Source of the DNA: an uncultured Gemmatimonadota bacterium
GTDB taxonomy: Bacteria; Latescibacterota; UBA2968; UBA8231
Length of the DNA stretch: 61,781 bases
Assembly (NCBI GenBank): GCA_903893785.1
Contig: CAITNQ010000473.1
Coordinates: 1-61,781 of the forward strand
Reading direction: 5' to 3'
The notes beneath the pieces are model-generated. The model searched no databases. It had not been told where the DNA came from and worked only from the letters and a program-made list of their open reading frames with translations. Position 1 is the stretch's first letter; every line of letters starts with the position of its first letter. Shown one piece after another: positions 7,641 through 17,912 of the stretch. The position numbers and the translations under genes are program-made.

Positions 7641-8741
7641 ATGGCCACGCTTACCCGTCGAGAGCGGTTGCGGCGCTGCTACTACCACGAAGAAACAGAC
7701 CGTCCCGCCGTGTACAGCCGCACCGGTTACCCGCCGGATGACCCCACCTATGACCGCCTGAAGGCGTACCTCCACGAACACGCCGAGCACATGCTCCTGT
7801 GGCCATGCGGCACCGACGGCGAGGGCACGCCGCAGTCGGTCCACGAGGAAGCATACTCCCGCTCTTTCAAGCGACGCGTGACCGTGCTGCACACGCCAAG
7901 GGGCGACCTCAGACGCACCGAGCTGGTGGGACTGCAGGGCCAACCGGGTCTGCACGAGTCGTATTTCATCCAGTCGCCCGAAGACGCCGAGCGCTACCTG
8001 TCCCTGCCGTGGGCCGCCGAGGCTGGAGTCGGCGATCTGGCATCTTTCCAGCGAGCCGAAGCGCAGGTAGCAGACCGCGGGGTCGTCAATGTCAGTCTGG
8101 GACTGAACCCGGCGGGTTTCGTTGCCGAGCTCTGTGGCAGCGAGACTTTCGCACTCATGTCGCTGACGGACCGCGCCCTTCTCCACGCCCTGTGTCAGCG
8201 CCGCGCCGAAGTGCTGTCTCGCCGCATCCGCAGTGTCTTGAGCCTGGGTATCGGCCCCCTGTTCGCCCTGCTGGGACAGGAGTATGTGGCGCCGCCGCTG
8301 CATGGCCCCCATGACTTCGTCGACTTCAACGTGCGCTATGACAAGCCTCTCATCGACCTGGTGCACGACGCCGGCGGCCGGGTGCACGTCCACTGCCACG
8401 GACCGGTGGCCACGGTTTTCGACGGGTTCCTCGCCATGGGTGCTGACATCCTCCACCCCTGCGAGCCACCACCCATGGGCGACATCACGGCCGCCCAGGT
8501 GCGCCAACGGGCCCGCGGCCAACTGTGCCTCGACGGCAACATCCAGATCAATCGGTTGTACGAGGCGACACCGGACGAGATCCGCAGCGAGACGCGGCTG
8601 CTCATCGCCGACGCCTTCGACGGTGGCGGCCTGATTGTCAGCGCGTCGGCATCGCCGTACGTGCCCGGTCAGGGCGAAGTGTGCCTGCCCCAGTACGAGG
8701 CGATGGTCAACGCGGTCGTGCACGGGGCCGAGCGCGGTTAG
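7641..8741 (+). CDS. Uroporphyrinogen decarboxylase-family (MtaA/MtbA-like) methyltransferase
   Basis: A 366-residue TIM-barrel protein of the URO-D superfamily. Rather than HemE, it resembles the zinc-dependent methylcobamide:thiol methyltransferase branch and the many uncharacterised relatives in uncultured bacteria. The putative metal site is HVHCHG (H249-G254) with a second Cys in LHPCEPPPMGD (C274). A glycine-rich LGLNPAGF segment lies near the barrel centre. ATG at 7641 has GAGGAG 10 bases upstream; the longer open frame from 6924 has no homology. It stands alone, with 291 bases of unassigned DNA following it. Whether it serves the MttB homologue 37 kb away is unknown. Confidence 0.8.
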   Translation: MATLTRRERLRRCYYHEETDRPAVYSRTGYPPDDPTYDRLKAYLHEHAEHMLLWPCGTDGEGTPQSVHEEAYSRSFKRRVTVLHTPRGDLRRTELVGLQGQPGLHESYFIQSPEDAERYLSLPWAAEAGVGDLASFQRAEAQVADRGVVNVSLGLNPAGFVAELCGSETFALMSLTDRALLHALCQRRAEVLSRRIRSVLSLGIGPLFALLGQEYVAPPLHGPHDFVDFNVRYDKPLIDLVHDAGGRVHVHCHGPVATVFDGFLAMGADILHPCEPPPMGDITAAQVRQRARGQLCLDGNIQINRLYEATPDEIRSETRLLIADAFDGGGLIVSASASPYVPGQGEVCLPQYEAMVNAVVHGAERG

Positions 8742-9032
8742 GCGACGCCGTACTCGTCGACTCGTCGGCGCCCGAGCTCCCCACCGCGGCGAACCGGCGC
8801 CGACGTGCGAACCACCAGCGCATGCGGGTCGGCCAACGGGCCGTGCCGCCAGACGCGCGCGGCCGTGCCGGCTTGCCTGGCATGGGGTGCCGGCGACCGC
8901 CAGGGCATAGCCTCGACGCTCCGGAGCCAGGGCCAGCTGCTGGGTTGACCGGCTGGCGCGCCGACGCCCGACAGCCAACGCCAAACCGTCGTCGGTGCCC
9001 CGAGGGCGCGCCCAGCTAAGGGTCGCTCAGTA

Positions 9033-12000
9033 TCACCCGACGGCCGACGCGTCACCGTCCACGGCCAGGAGCCAGAGGCGCTCGGCCAACTGCCCGACCG
9101 GGTCAGGCGGCTCGCGGCGCAGGACGGCAGCCCGGGCGCGACGGCCGATTTCGGGCCACTCCTGGCGCCGCTGCCAGGCGCGTTCCAGGGCTTCATCTAG
9201 AGCTGCGGCAGACGGCATCGCGGCGATGAAACCGTTGTCACCGTCAACGACCACCTCAGCGTGCCCACCCACGTCCGTAACGATGGGCACGCGCCCAAGC
9301 AACATGGCGTTGAGCAGGACGATCGGCATGCCCTCCATGAACGAGGGCATCAGCAAGGCGTGGTTGTCGCGCCAAACGGCGGCCAGATTGGGGCGGGGCA
9401 GCTGCCACTCGGGGTCATGGAAAAACACGCGTTTCGCGCCTCCGGCCGCGGCCTGCAGCCGCAGTTGCTTCTCGTCCGGGCCGTTGCCGTACAGATGCAA
9501 CTCGATCGGCCGCTCCCGCCACCGGGGGCTTGAGAACACCTCCAACGCCACCTGCTGGCCCTTGTGCAGGTTGAGCAGGCGCGCTGGCAACGCCAACCGC
9601 ACAGGACCCGCCATGGACGGGTACGGCAGCTCGGCGTCGCGCTCCACGTACAGCGGATTGTGGAATAGCCGGGCCTGGGGAAGGGGTCTGCCCAGGCGAC
9701 GCTCCATGAGCGCGCGGTTGTTGGCGGAGGTGAAGAAGATCTGCTCAGCATGCCGGTAACCGGCATCGACCCGCTCCTGCAAATCGGGCCGGATGGGCCA
9801 GTAGCGCGGCTCCTTGGTCAGATGGTTGATGATGACATAGCGCAGGGCAGAACCGCGACATACTTCGTACCACTCAATCCCCTCGTCCTGGTCGCCGATA
9901 TTCACGGTCACCAGGTGCGGGGCAAAGGCCGCCAGTTGCCGCGGCGTATCGTCAGCCTTCAGCAGCAGTTGCACGCCGGCGGCGCGGAACGGGGCGAAGA
10001 AGTGGGGCTCAGGAGACCAGTCGCGGATGACCGCCGCCACGGCGTGACCTTCCTGCGCCAGGCGCAGAGCCGTCTGCACCCATAGCTGCTCACTGCCGCC
10101 GTCGTGCGACCAGTCGTTGGTGGTGACGAAAGCGAACCGTCGTTCGCGTCCCGGCCCGCAGGCTACGGCGCGCGCCGCGCCCACCGTGCGCGTCACGGGA
10201 TGGTGCTGGTCCACGGCCGCCGGTGGCGTGTCAGGGTACAGGAAAGATACCTGGGCCTGCAGGTACGCCTCAAGCCGGTCAGCAAAGCTGGGCACGAGCG
10301 GGTAGAGCGACAGCACCGCGGCATGCACCTGGCCAATCTCGGCGAGCATGGCCTGCCGTTCTTCCGCGGCGTGGTTGAAGTGATGGGTCACGCTGCCGGC
10401 ACGCCGACGGTGGTGGTTAAGCCGTTGGCTGCAGTAGGCGATGCGGTGCCCACGGATGAGTTGGACCCAGCACAGCCAGTCGCCGGCCAGGCGCATTCGG
10501 CTGATATCCGGCAGCAGGGATGCGGTCAGTGCCGACCGCCGAAACACTACAGCGCTGGCGTTGGGGATCGTGTTCTTGACTCCCAGGCCGACATTGATCT
10601 CCGTGGTGGCTGGCGTCACGTGGTCCACCTGCCAGTGGACCGAATCCAGGGCATGGTAGTATTCGCGGTAGTCATCGATGGCGCAGCCTTGCTCGTCGAT
10701 GACCTGCGAGTCGCAGTACGCCAGGACCACCGTCGGGTCAGCGAAAGGGGCCACCAACCGGGCCAGGAACGACGGCGCACTGCGGTCGTCGCCCTCGGCA
10801 ATCCACACCAGTTCGCCCCGCGCCGCGGCCAGTCCCCGCTGCCACTGCGCCACAGCCGAGCCGGAGTTGCGGTCGTTGCGGCACAGCGTGACCTGGGGGT
10901 GTTCGGCGTAGCGCTGCAGGGCTGTCCACGTGGCATCGTTGGAGGCGTCGTCAAGGGCGATCACCTCGAAGTCGCACCACGTCTGGTTCAGAACGCTGTC
11001 CATGCGCTCGGTGATGTACTCAGCGTGGTTGTACGCAGGGACGATCACGCTGAGCGGCGGTGGAGCACCCGCCACTTGGCGACACAGGCGCAGGACGGCC
11101 GGCATGGCGATGTCGTCGGTGTGGCGCTCGGCGACTTTGCGGGCGGCGCGCTGGCCCAGACGGGCACGGCGAACCGGGTCGGCATGCAGCTGCAGAACCG
11201 CCTCAGCCGCCCCCTCCACGTCCAGGTGCGGCACCACCACGCCGGCATCGGCGGCAACGAATTCCGGCATGCCGCCCGCACCGGCGAAGCAGACGGTCGG
11301 CACCGCGTGCTGAGCCGCCTCCAGACAGACGAGAGGGAACGGATCCTCGCGCGAACTGAGTAAGAAAAGGTCGGCGGCAGCGAGCAACTGGCGGGCATCG
11401 CTCCGCTCGCCCAGGAAGCGCACCTGTTCGGCGAGGCCCTGGTCAGCCAGCCGTTGGCTGACACTCGCCCACGGGCACAGCTGGCGTGACTGGGGATCGG
11501 CGTCCCAGTAGTCGAAGCCCAGCCAGCGGAACTGGACCTGCCGACCGGCACGCTGGGCCACCCGCACGGCGATGTCCACGAACAGGTCGGGCCCCTTGCG
11601 CCAATACACCGTCCCGCAGCCGACGACCAGAAAGGCGTCGGGCTCGACGCCCCATTCGCGTCGGAGGTCCAGCGGCGGGATGGATGCGGCCGGCGGCTGC
11701 GAGGTGACAAAAGCCCAGATGGTCTGGAGACGGTCCGCGCGAGCCCCGTGATTGGCCAGCAGATTGGCCGCTACCGGCGCCGAGCACGCCACGAACTGGG
11801 TCGTCCAACGCGCCAGCGCCGCGGTGTCGGCAGCGTCCACATAGGCAGTGATGGACTCCTGCAGTTCGTGGATGTGACTGATGATCGGCACGCCGAGGGC
11901 AGACAACTCGCTGTACAGCCGCGCGGCCAGCACCGTGTTGCCGTAGATCAAGTCCAGATCACCGAACCGTGCCTTGAGCACCTCCCGGCGCGCGTCGATG

Positions 12001-14864
12001 GACGGGTACTGCTGCACCAGGTCCGGCCACAGGAGCACCGGACCGCAACGGGCGTAGTCCGGCAACAGGTCACCGCCGGCGAGCAGCAGGATCCGCACGC
12101 GGACCGAACTGCGGCGGCGCAGCCACTGCACCACGTTCAGCAGCAGCACCTGCGCGCCGGCGCGCAGGGCGTCGTGGCCAATGAACAGCACGCTGAGCGC
12201 TCCCGGCCGCCAGTCATCGACCGGGGCCGCCGGGTCATCGGTCGGTGCCTCGGCGGCGGCGGCGGGGTCCCCCCCCGGGCCCGTTACCCGGCGAGCGTAG
12301 TTCAGGTGATCCCGAGCCGCGCGGACCACCGCGATCAGACCATCGCGCCGCCAACGTCGCCCCAGTCGCCGCACCGCCGGGTACAGACCGCCGTACCGAC
12401 CGGCGATCACCCGCAGATACGCGGCCGGGCGCCCTCGCCCACCGGGCGGCCGCGGCGCCCTCTCCACCTGCTCCGTCAACGGCCCAGGCGCGGTATCGGG
12501 GTGCGTGGCCAGCCCCTGCCGCGCGCCGATCGCGAGGTAGTGCATCAGTGGGTTGGGCGGATCTGCGACCGCGCCCAAGTGCGACTGCAGGTAGAACGTG
12601 GTGTCAAACCACGGCGAAGGGTCGCGGCCCTCGGCCCAGCCGTGGCGGACATAATGGCTCACCGGATCGACCCCGGCCGACTTCAGGTCGGGGTTACGAT
12701 CCAGGTAGTGCCGGGCGTCAAGCAACCCGCTGACGCCGATGAAGCGGCAGGCCCGGTCGTGCCCCCGGGGATCTGCTCCGGGGAGCAGCAGTTCCTCCAG
12801 CGGCATGGGTAGCCGGCCCTCGTCGCGACCGAAACGGACGTAGTGGACCAGAGGGTTCATCCCCGACCGGCGCACATCCTCGTTGGTGTCCAGGTAAAAC
12901 CGGCTGCGGAAGAGCGGGCCTGGATCGCGCCCTTCGTGGCCGCCCCACCGGAGGTAGTGACGAAGCGGGTCCCCGCCAGCCAGCCGCACGTCCGGGTTGC
13001 TGACCAGGTAGAACGCCTCGTCCCACAGGCCACCACGGCGGGCCTCCCGGACGGCGGCTGAGTGAAGCAGGCGCAGTAGCCTCAGTCGGGCCACGACGGC
13101 ACGCATGGGCGCCGTGATTCGCCATGAGGTGCTGGTGCGCAGCGCGCCCAAGGCGTACCGGACATCGTCGGTCTGCTGTGTCAGGTTGGCGGCCCGGGCC
13201 TGCTGCTCATCGCGCTGTTGGCAGGCACCCTGGTACGCGACCGCGCCTTCCATCAGGCGCTGCTGCTGGGTCGCCACGACGGCCTGCAGGCGCGTCATCT
13301 CCTCGCGGCAGGCGTGCAGATCGACGCGCAGCGTGTTCGCCTGGTGCGCCAGGGCCGCCAGTTGCTCGCGGCGACGCTGGCTGTCGGCCTCCCAGACCTG
13401 ACGCTCGGCCAGCAGGCTACCCGCCCATTGCTCACGCTCGCACCCATGGCGTTGTCTTTCCGCCTCCCAGATCTGACGCTCCGCATCCCAACCTTCACGC
13501 GCGTTCTGCAGGCTGCGGGTCAGTCGCTGGCACTCGAGCTGCAGACGTTCGTGCTCCGCGGCTATCGCCTGACGCACAGCCCTCAACTCGCCGGCCAGCC
13601 GCGCCGTCTCCATCTGGTCGCGCTGTCGTTGGGCGTCACGCGTCTGGCGCTCGGCTTCATTCGCCGCGTGCTCGGCGTCCCAGGCGCCGCGCAGGCTCTG
13701 CAGACGCTCGGCCAGCCTGGTAACCTCAAGGGTCTGCCGCGCCAACTCAGCCTCGTCCGCGGCGGCCCTGTGCTGCAACCCGCGCTGCTGCCGTTGCCGG
13801 TCGCCCAGTTCGGCCACACACCGCGCCAGATCGCCGTTGCGCTGTTCCAGCTCCTGCCGCACGGCGGCCAACTCGGCACCGCGGGCAGCCGCCGCCGCAA
13901 CCGCCCGGGCGCCGGGTTGGGTCGGATCACCGGCCCGTTCGGCCACCGCCTCGTTGCGGGTCTGCACCAGATGAGCCGTGAACCGATCGTAGTCGCGCAA
14001 CAGCGGCTGCCACGCCGCCAACTGGCGCTGCAACGACGCCACCAGCGGCAGTGCCCGTTCCGGGTCCTGCCGCGCCGCGGCGTCAAGCAGAGCTTCGTAG
14101 AGCTCCACCGCCACCTCAGGCACAGCCGATTCGGCGCGCAATTGGTCCAGGGTGGCCCGGTGGTGCCGCAGGTCAGGATCGAGGTATGCGTCGATGAAGC
14201 GCCGAACCCTCACGTCGTAATCCGGCGGCAGCGGAAGGCCCAGCCTTCCGGCCGCCGAGCGCAACTCGACGCCCGCATCGTCAAACACGGCACCGAGCCG
14301 CACGAAGGCAGTGGGAAGCCCACGGGCGTGGGCAAGCGCCGCCACGAGGTGCGTCACGTAGAGCAGGCCACCGTGGGGCAATGAGATGGCGTCACGGGCA
14401 TGGAGCGACCGGGCCACACTGAGCGGATCGCGGACGGGCACCAGCAGCTTCACGTCATAGCCGGCTGCGGCCAGCACCTCCAGCCAGAACGGCAGCAGGA
14501 GGCACAGGCGCGGCTCTTTCAGCACCGACAGCGGCGTTAACGCTGGGTAGTTGCGCCGCAGGAACCCACCCGCCTGTTCGGCCAGCTCGCGCCGGACGGT
14601 CGCGTTCAGCCGGCCCCAGTCAATTGCGGCCGTGTCGTGCCAATGCTGCCGCAGCGCCGGCAGCAGCTGGTACTCGTTGAAGCGCTGGATATCGCGGTCC
14701 TCGAAGAAGCCGCGGGGGTTGTTCGACAGGGGTTCATGCAGGTGCAGCGACGGACAAGCGCCCAGGCACTCGACCAGTCGGGCGGTCACGCTGGTCCCCG
14801 AACGGTGCACGCCCAGGACCAGCAGCATGACTGGGCGGGTCGGTGGCGGCGACACAGATGACAT
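9033..14864 (-). CDS. Giant sulfotransferase - coiled coil - repeat - GT4 - GT2 - GT4 protein
   Basis: A 1943-residue multidomain enzyme. Residues 10-240 form a sulfotransferase-type P-loop domain with LGVHRSGTS (17-25, 5'-phosphosulfate loop) and VRDPLSVARSL (144-154, 3'-phosphate site). Residues 320-570 are a charged coiled coil rich in EAERQ-type heptads. Residues 576-586 read RTSTSWRITAP, often found before glycosyltransferase modules. Four repeats of about 31 residues (NPDVR...DPL.HY...G..EGR) lie at 618-648, 656-686, 719-749 and 757-788. A GT4 glycosyltransferase follows (about 890-1265, EDPFPLVCLEA), then a GT2 domain (1270-1500, VIVPAYNHAEY and EGDD), then a second GT4 (about 1575-1930, EGMPIVLLNAMLLG). 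There are no membrane segments. ATG at 14864 is preceded by GAGGTG. It probably builds and sulfates a surface glycan. Confidence 0.85.
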   Translation of the reverse strand: MSSVSPPPTRPVMLLVLGVHRSGTSVTARLVECLGACPSLHLHEPLSNNPRGFFEDRDIQRFNEYQLLPALRQHWHDTAAIDWGRLNATVRRELAEQAGGFLRRNYPALTPLSVLKEPRLCLLLPFWLEVLAAAGYDVKLLVPVRDPLSVARSLHARDAISLPHGGLLYVTHLVAALAHARGLPTAFVRLGAVFDDAGVELRSAAGRLGLPLPPDYDVRVRRFIDAYLDPDLRHHRATLDQLRAESAVPEVAVELYEALLDAAARQDPERALPLVASLQRQLAAWQPLLRDYDRFTAHLVQTRNEAVAERAGDPTQPGARAVAAAAARGAELAAVRQELEQRNGDLARCVAELGDRQRQQRGLQHRAAADEAELARQTLEVTRLAERLQSLRGAWDAEHAANEAERQTRDAQRQRDQMETARLAGELRAVRQAIAAEHERLQLECQRLTRSLQNAREGWDAERQIWEAERQRHGCEREQWAGSLLAERQVWEADSQRRREQLAALAHQANTLRVDLHACREEMTRLQAVVATQQQRLMEGAVAYQGACQQRDEQQARAANLTQQTDDVRYALGALRTSTSWRITAPMRAVVARLRLLRLLHSAAVREARRGGLWDEAFYLVSNPDVRLAGGDPLRHYLRWGGHEGRDPGPLFRSRFYLDTNEDVRRSGMNPLVHYVRFGRDEGRLPMPLEELLLPGADPRGHDRACRFIGVSGLLDARHYLDRNPDLKSAGVDPVSHYVRHGWAEGRDPSPWFDTTFYLQSHLGAVADPPNPLMHYLAIGARQGLATHPDTAPGPLTEQVERAPRPPGGRGRPAAYLRVIAGRYGGLYPAVRRLGRRWRRDGLIAVVRAARDHLNYARRVTGPGGDPAAAAEAPTDDPAAPVDDWRPGALSVLFIGHDALRAGAQVLLLNVVQWLRRRSSVRVRILLLAGGDLLPDYARCGPVLLWPDLVQQYPSIDARREVLKARFGDLDLIYGNTVLAARLYSELSALGVPIISHIHELQESITAYVDAADTAALARWTTQFVACSAPVAANLLANHGARADRLQTIWAFVTSQPPAASIPPLDLRREWGVEPDAFLVVGCGTVYWRKGPDLFVDIAVRVAQRAGRQVQFRWLGFDYWDADPQSRQLCPWASVSQRLADQGLAEQVRFLGERSDARQLLAAADLFLLSSREDPFPLVCLEAAQHAVPTVCFAGAGGMPEFVAADAGVVVPHLDVEGAAEAVLQLHADPVRRARLGQRAARKVAERHTDDIAMPAVLRLCRQVAGAPPPLSVIVPAYNHAEYITERMDSVLNQTWCDFEVIALDDASNDATWTALQRYAEHPQVTLCRNDRNSGSAVAQWQRGLAAARGELVWIAEGDDRSAPSFLARLVAPFADPTVVLAYCDSQVIDEQGCAIDDYREYYHALDSVHWQVDHVTPATTEINVGLGVKNTIPNASAVVFRRSALTASLLPDISRMRLAGDWLCWVQLIRGHRIAYCSQRLNHHRRRAGSVTHHFNHAAEERQAMLAEIGQVHAAVLSLYPLVPSFADRLEAYLQAQVSFLYPDTPPAAVDQHHPVTRTVGAARAVACGPGRERRFAFVTTNDWSHDGGSEQLWVQTALRLAQEGHAVAAVIRDWSPEPHFFAPFRAAGVQLLLKADDTPRQLAAFAPHLVTVNIGDQDEGIEWYEVCRGSALRYVIINHLTKEPRYWPIRPDLQERVDAGYRHAEQIFFTSANNRALMERRLGRPLPQARLFHNPLYVERDAELPYPSMAGPVRLALPARLLNLHKGQQVALEVFSSPRWRERPIELHLYGNGPDEKQLRLQAAAGGAKRVFFHDPEWQLPRPNLAAVWRDNHALLMPSFMEGMPIVLLNAMLLGRVPIVTDVGGHAEVVVDGDNGFIAAMPSAAALDEALERAWQRRQEWPEIGRRARAAVLRREPPDPVGQLAERLWLLAVDGDASAVG

Positions 14865-15036
14865 GCTCACCTCGCAGAGCCCGGTTGGGTTACCGAAAAC
14901 ACTCCTGCCACGCCAGGTAGTGTCCCGAACCGGGCGGCGGCGTACCCAGTGCCGGCGGCAGCAGCCGAGAGCGCCAGGGGGGGACGGGCGCCCAGGCGGG
15001 ACCGCCACCGCGGCCGGGTCAGCGGCACAGGACCGG

Positions 15037-16068
15037 TCAGATCGGTGGTGACAGGCGGACGCTGGCTCCAGACCGCGCCGACTCCATGGCGGCTTCCCAC
15101 AGCGCCAGGGTGGCCCGGCCATCGCGGCCACTGGTGGTGGGCACCAACCCGTGCTCGACGCAGCGCACGAAGTGCTCCTGAATCGTCTCGCCGGGCACCG
15201 CCAGATCGTCTACCCGCCGGCCGTCACTGGTCGACAGGTCGCCCGAAAGGTTGACGCTGGTCGCCGCATTGACATCCAGCAGCTCCTCCTCGCCTCCGTC
15301 CAGGCGGCGGCGCACGGAGCCATCGCGGCTGGCGACAATGGCGCCGAGAGTGCCGACAACACCCAGGTGGCTCTCGCCCAGGTACGGCCACCAACTGGTC
15401 TCCACGTGGCCTGTCCCGCCGCCGGCAAAACCCAACATGACCTGGCCATGCTCGTCGGCGTCCAGGTCGGGATGGGTCCGCGACGTACGGCAGAAAACCG
15501 TGTCCACCCGGCCACCGATCGATTGTAGCCAGTTCAGATCGTGGCTGGCCAGGTCCAGAACCACGCCCCCTGACTGGGCCTGATGGCCGTACCAGCGACC
15601 GGCGCGCATGTCCACCTGGAACGACCGCCGCGTCCAGACGCTGACCAGATCGCCCAGTTGGCCGGCCGCGAAGCAGTCGTGCATGAGACGAAATGGCTGC
15701 GTATAGCGCAGCACGTACCCAAGCATGTAAACGACGCCCGCCGCCTCGGTAGCGGCCAGCATGGCATCCGCCTGAATCGGGTCAATGCAGATTGGTTTTT
15801 CGGTGAATATGTGCTTGCCGGCCGCCGCCGCCGCGGTAACGATTTCCAAGCGGTTGAACGGCTCAGTACACACCCAGACGGCTTGGCAGTCGTCCAGTAC
15901 CTGACGGAAATCCTGAGTCCACGGGGCCCCCGTCAGTTCGGCGGCGCGACGCGCCTTATCAGCCAGCAGGTCACAGACCGCGGTGATCTGCACGCCGGGC
16001 AGGCGCGCCAGGACGCCCGCGTGATGTTGGCCCATGCCGCCGCAGCCGATGAGTGCGATCTTGACCAT
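15037..16068 (-). CDS. Gfo/Idh/MocA-family oxidoreductase
   Basis: A 343-residue NAD(P)-dependent sugar dehydrogenase-type protein. The Rossmann motif GCGGMG is at 8-13, the family motif TEKP at 89-92 contains the conserved Lys91, and the C-terminal substrate sheet includes GGVVLDLASHDLNWLQSIGG with the Asp-x-x-x-His dyad. ATG at 16068 has GAGGAG about 7 bases upstream. It lies 172 bases upstream of the giant glycosyltransferase on the same strand and may supply a modified sugar nucleotide or act in sugar catabolism. The substrate cannot be inferred. Confidence 0.88.
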   Translation of the reverse strand: MVKIALIGCGGMGQHHAGVLARLPGVQITAVCDLLADKARRAAELTGAPWTQDFRQVLDDCQAVWVCTEPFNRLEIVTAAAAAGKHIFTEKPICIDPIQADAMLAATEAAGVVYMLGYVLRYTQPFRLMHDCFAAGQLGDLVSVWTRRSFQVDMRAGRWYGHQAQSGGVVLDLASHDLNWLQSIGGRVDTVFCRTSRTHPDLDADEHGQVMLGFAGGGTGHVETSWWPYLGESHLGVVGTLGAIVASRDGSVRRRLDGGEEELLDVNAATSVNLSGDLSTSDGRRVDDLAVPGETIQEHFVRCVEHGLVPTTSGRDGRATLALWEAAMESARSGASVRLSPPI

Positions 16069-16360
16069 ACCAGGCTCCTCGAGGTTAGGCTCCAGCCCTG
16101 CCGTACACGCAGAATAGCCACTGAGGCCACACCCCGTCAAGGCACAGCCCGGGCGGTCGTCGCGGGTCAGAGCGTGGCGTCTGGCCGACACCCCGGGCTG
16201 GTGGCAGCACCCCGCCCGCGATCCGCGGCAGGGAGTCCGGCCCGCCGTCGCCCGGGACGGCGAGACAGCGCGAAGCCGGCACGCGCGACGACCCCGCCCG
16301 ACAGGGCCGCCCGCCGCCGCCGGCGCCAGCGCCAGGCGGAACCGCAGTCGTGGCTTCGCG

Positions 16361-17557
16361 TCATCGCTCGGGCAGGTTGCCCCCACCACCGAACATCACG
16401 GGCTGCAGCAGCAGGCGTTCACCCGTGTCGTCCTCCACCTCGACCCGCAGGTAGGTCAGTTCGGACATGTCCCCGCCGCCGGGAACTGACCAGTTGGCCT
16501 GCGCGCCGGAGACCGCGGCAACCTCGTAGCCGTCGGCGATGAAGCGGACGCGGGCGTGGCCGCTCAGGCGGATGGAGGCACGCTGCTCGTCCACCGAGAA
16601 GCTCACCACGCGTACCCCCTCTCCCGTCAGACAGGCGTAGAAACACCCCTGACGGTACGCCCGCAGGCAGCAGGCCTCGGTAAAGGCGGGCACGAGGAGG
16701 ACGATCCGTCCCAACCAGTCGCCGTCTTCAGCCACGCTGTGATCGGGAACGCAGAACCCCAGACAGCGCTGGCCGGTCGCGAGGACGCGATCCCACAGGT
16801 GGGTCGAGAAACCCGGGTCCGGTTCGCCTGCTTCAGCCGGGTAATAGCCAGCCCGGATCCCCGCGGCCACGCCGTCGTTGTACACCTCAATGCCGAGCAC
16901 CCTGGGGTCGAAGGCCAGCATCTCGATCACTGCCGCATCGGTCAGGCGACTCCACGTGGGGTGGGCAATGATGATCCCACCGCCATCGCCTGTGGACAGA
17001 TGCTTGATAAGCTCCGCAAAACCGCCCTGCCAGGTGCCGCCGTACCCGGGCGGGTAGCCGTGGGCCTCCAGACCGAAACGGCCGCGGGCATCGAAGTTGC
17101 CGGAACACAGATCGGAGCCGGGGCAGGTGACGTGACAGTCCGAGTTGGTGAACGAGTGGTGCTCGGCATTGGGGCTCAAGATGAGGTCGGCCGGCACCTG
17201 CGGTAGCACAAGCCCGCTTTCGCCAAACGGGAGCTGATGCCGCACGGCTGGCGGCAACTCGGCGGCCCAGGTGATGCGGTCGTTCCAGTCTACCGGCGCC
17301 GGCACGACCACCCCGCGGCAGCGCGCGTCCCAGGCTTGACGCAGCAGGAAATCGCTCTGGCGGGTCGCCGCCGAGCAAGGTGCCGAGGGGTAATAGTTGG
17401 AGACCGGCACATGCCGCAATCCCCCCCGGTACGCGTTGTCGAGGCGTCGCTGCGGCGACAACGGGGGCTCTTCCCAGGGTGCGTGCAGATGCAGGTGCGG
17501 CGTCGACGGTACCCGCAGCACCGTCGGCCAGACCACTGAATCGTAGGGGTTGTCCAC
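16361..17557 (-). CDS. PHP-like putative metal-dependent phosphoesterase
   Basis: A 398-residue protein with histidine clusters expected of a PHP-type metal site: HLHLHAP (21-27), EHHSFTNSDCH (about 130-140), IIIAHPTWSR in the middle, and FCVPDHS towards the end, inside a beta/alpha barrel-like pattern. A beta-rich C-terminal segment (about 310-398) may be an accessory domain. I chose GTG 17557 because GGGAGG is 4 bases upstream; an ATG 22 codons earlier is possible. The gap to the dehydrogenase (292 bases) and the absence of overlap make co-transcription uncertain. The substrate is unknown, and assignment to PHP rests on motif layout. Confidence 0.6.
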   Translation of the reverse strand: MDNPYDSVVWPTVLRVPSTPHLHLHAPWEEPPLSPQRRLDNAYRGGLRHVPVSNYYPSAPCSAATRQSDFLLRQAWDARCRGVVVPAPVDWNDRITWAAELPPAVRHQLPFGESGLVLPQVPADLILSPNAEHHSFTNSDCHVTCPGSDLCSGNFDARGRFGLEAHGYPPGYGGTWQGGFAELIKHLSTGDGGGIIIAHPTWSRLTDAAVIEMLAFDPRVLGIEVYNDGVAAGIRAGYYPAEAGEPDPGFSTHLWDRVLATGQRCLGFCVPDHSVAEDGDWLGRIVLLVPAFTEACCLRAYRQGCFYACLTGEGVRVVSFSVDEQRASIRLSGHARVRFIADGYEVAAVSGAQANWSVPGGGDMSELTYLRVEVEDDTGERLLLQPVMFGGGGNLPER

Positions 17558-17912
17558 GTGGCCTCCCAGGCTGCCGTCGGCCGCGGCGGGTCGCCGAGGT
17601 ACACCCGTCGCCATTGGCCCGCCAGGCGTGAACCTGGCGCCCGGGGCCACGCTGGTCAAGAGCCGGTCGACGGCGGGGCCGTGGCCACGGTGCCGGGCTG
17701 ACGGCGGTTGGCGGCAGGGCCGCCCCCCGCCCGTCGATGCGGCACCCCCGGCCCGCGCAGGTCGCGAGCGCTGCAGGCATTGGGGCCCGACATCAGAGTG
17801 CGTCTGCACAGGCCCGGCCACCGGCGTGGCTGTACACAGTAGCGAGGCGCTTCGTACATTTGCTGGCGCGACCGTGCCCATGCTCCCCGCCCGCACCGGA
17901 GGCCATGATACC
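17558..17912. other. Divergent intergenic region
   Basis: 355 bases between the divergent PHP-like gene and the lactonase-like gene; it should hold both promoters. I see ribosome sites at both ends (GGGAGG for the minus gene and GGAGG at 17898-17902 for the plus gene) but no convincing -35/-10 pair. Confidence 0.4.

Noticed and set aside
8742..9032. Possible small gene between the URO-D-like gene and the giant glycosyltransferase
   Set aside because: Open frames exist by composition only, with no ribosome site or motif.
10104..11363. Plus-strand open frame of 419 codons within the giant glycosyltransferase
   Set aside because: Opposite strand of the GT2/GT4 domains; no family motif and no ribosome site.
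14865..15131. 89-codon N-terminal extension of the giant glycosyltransferase
   Set aside because: Overlaps the end of the upstream dehydrogenase and is Arg/Pro-rich without homology; sulfotransferase homology and a ribosome site point to 14864.
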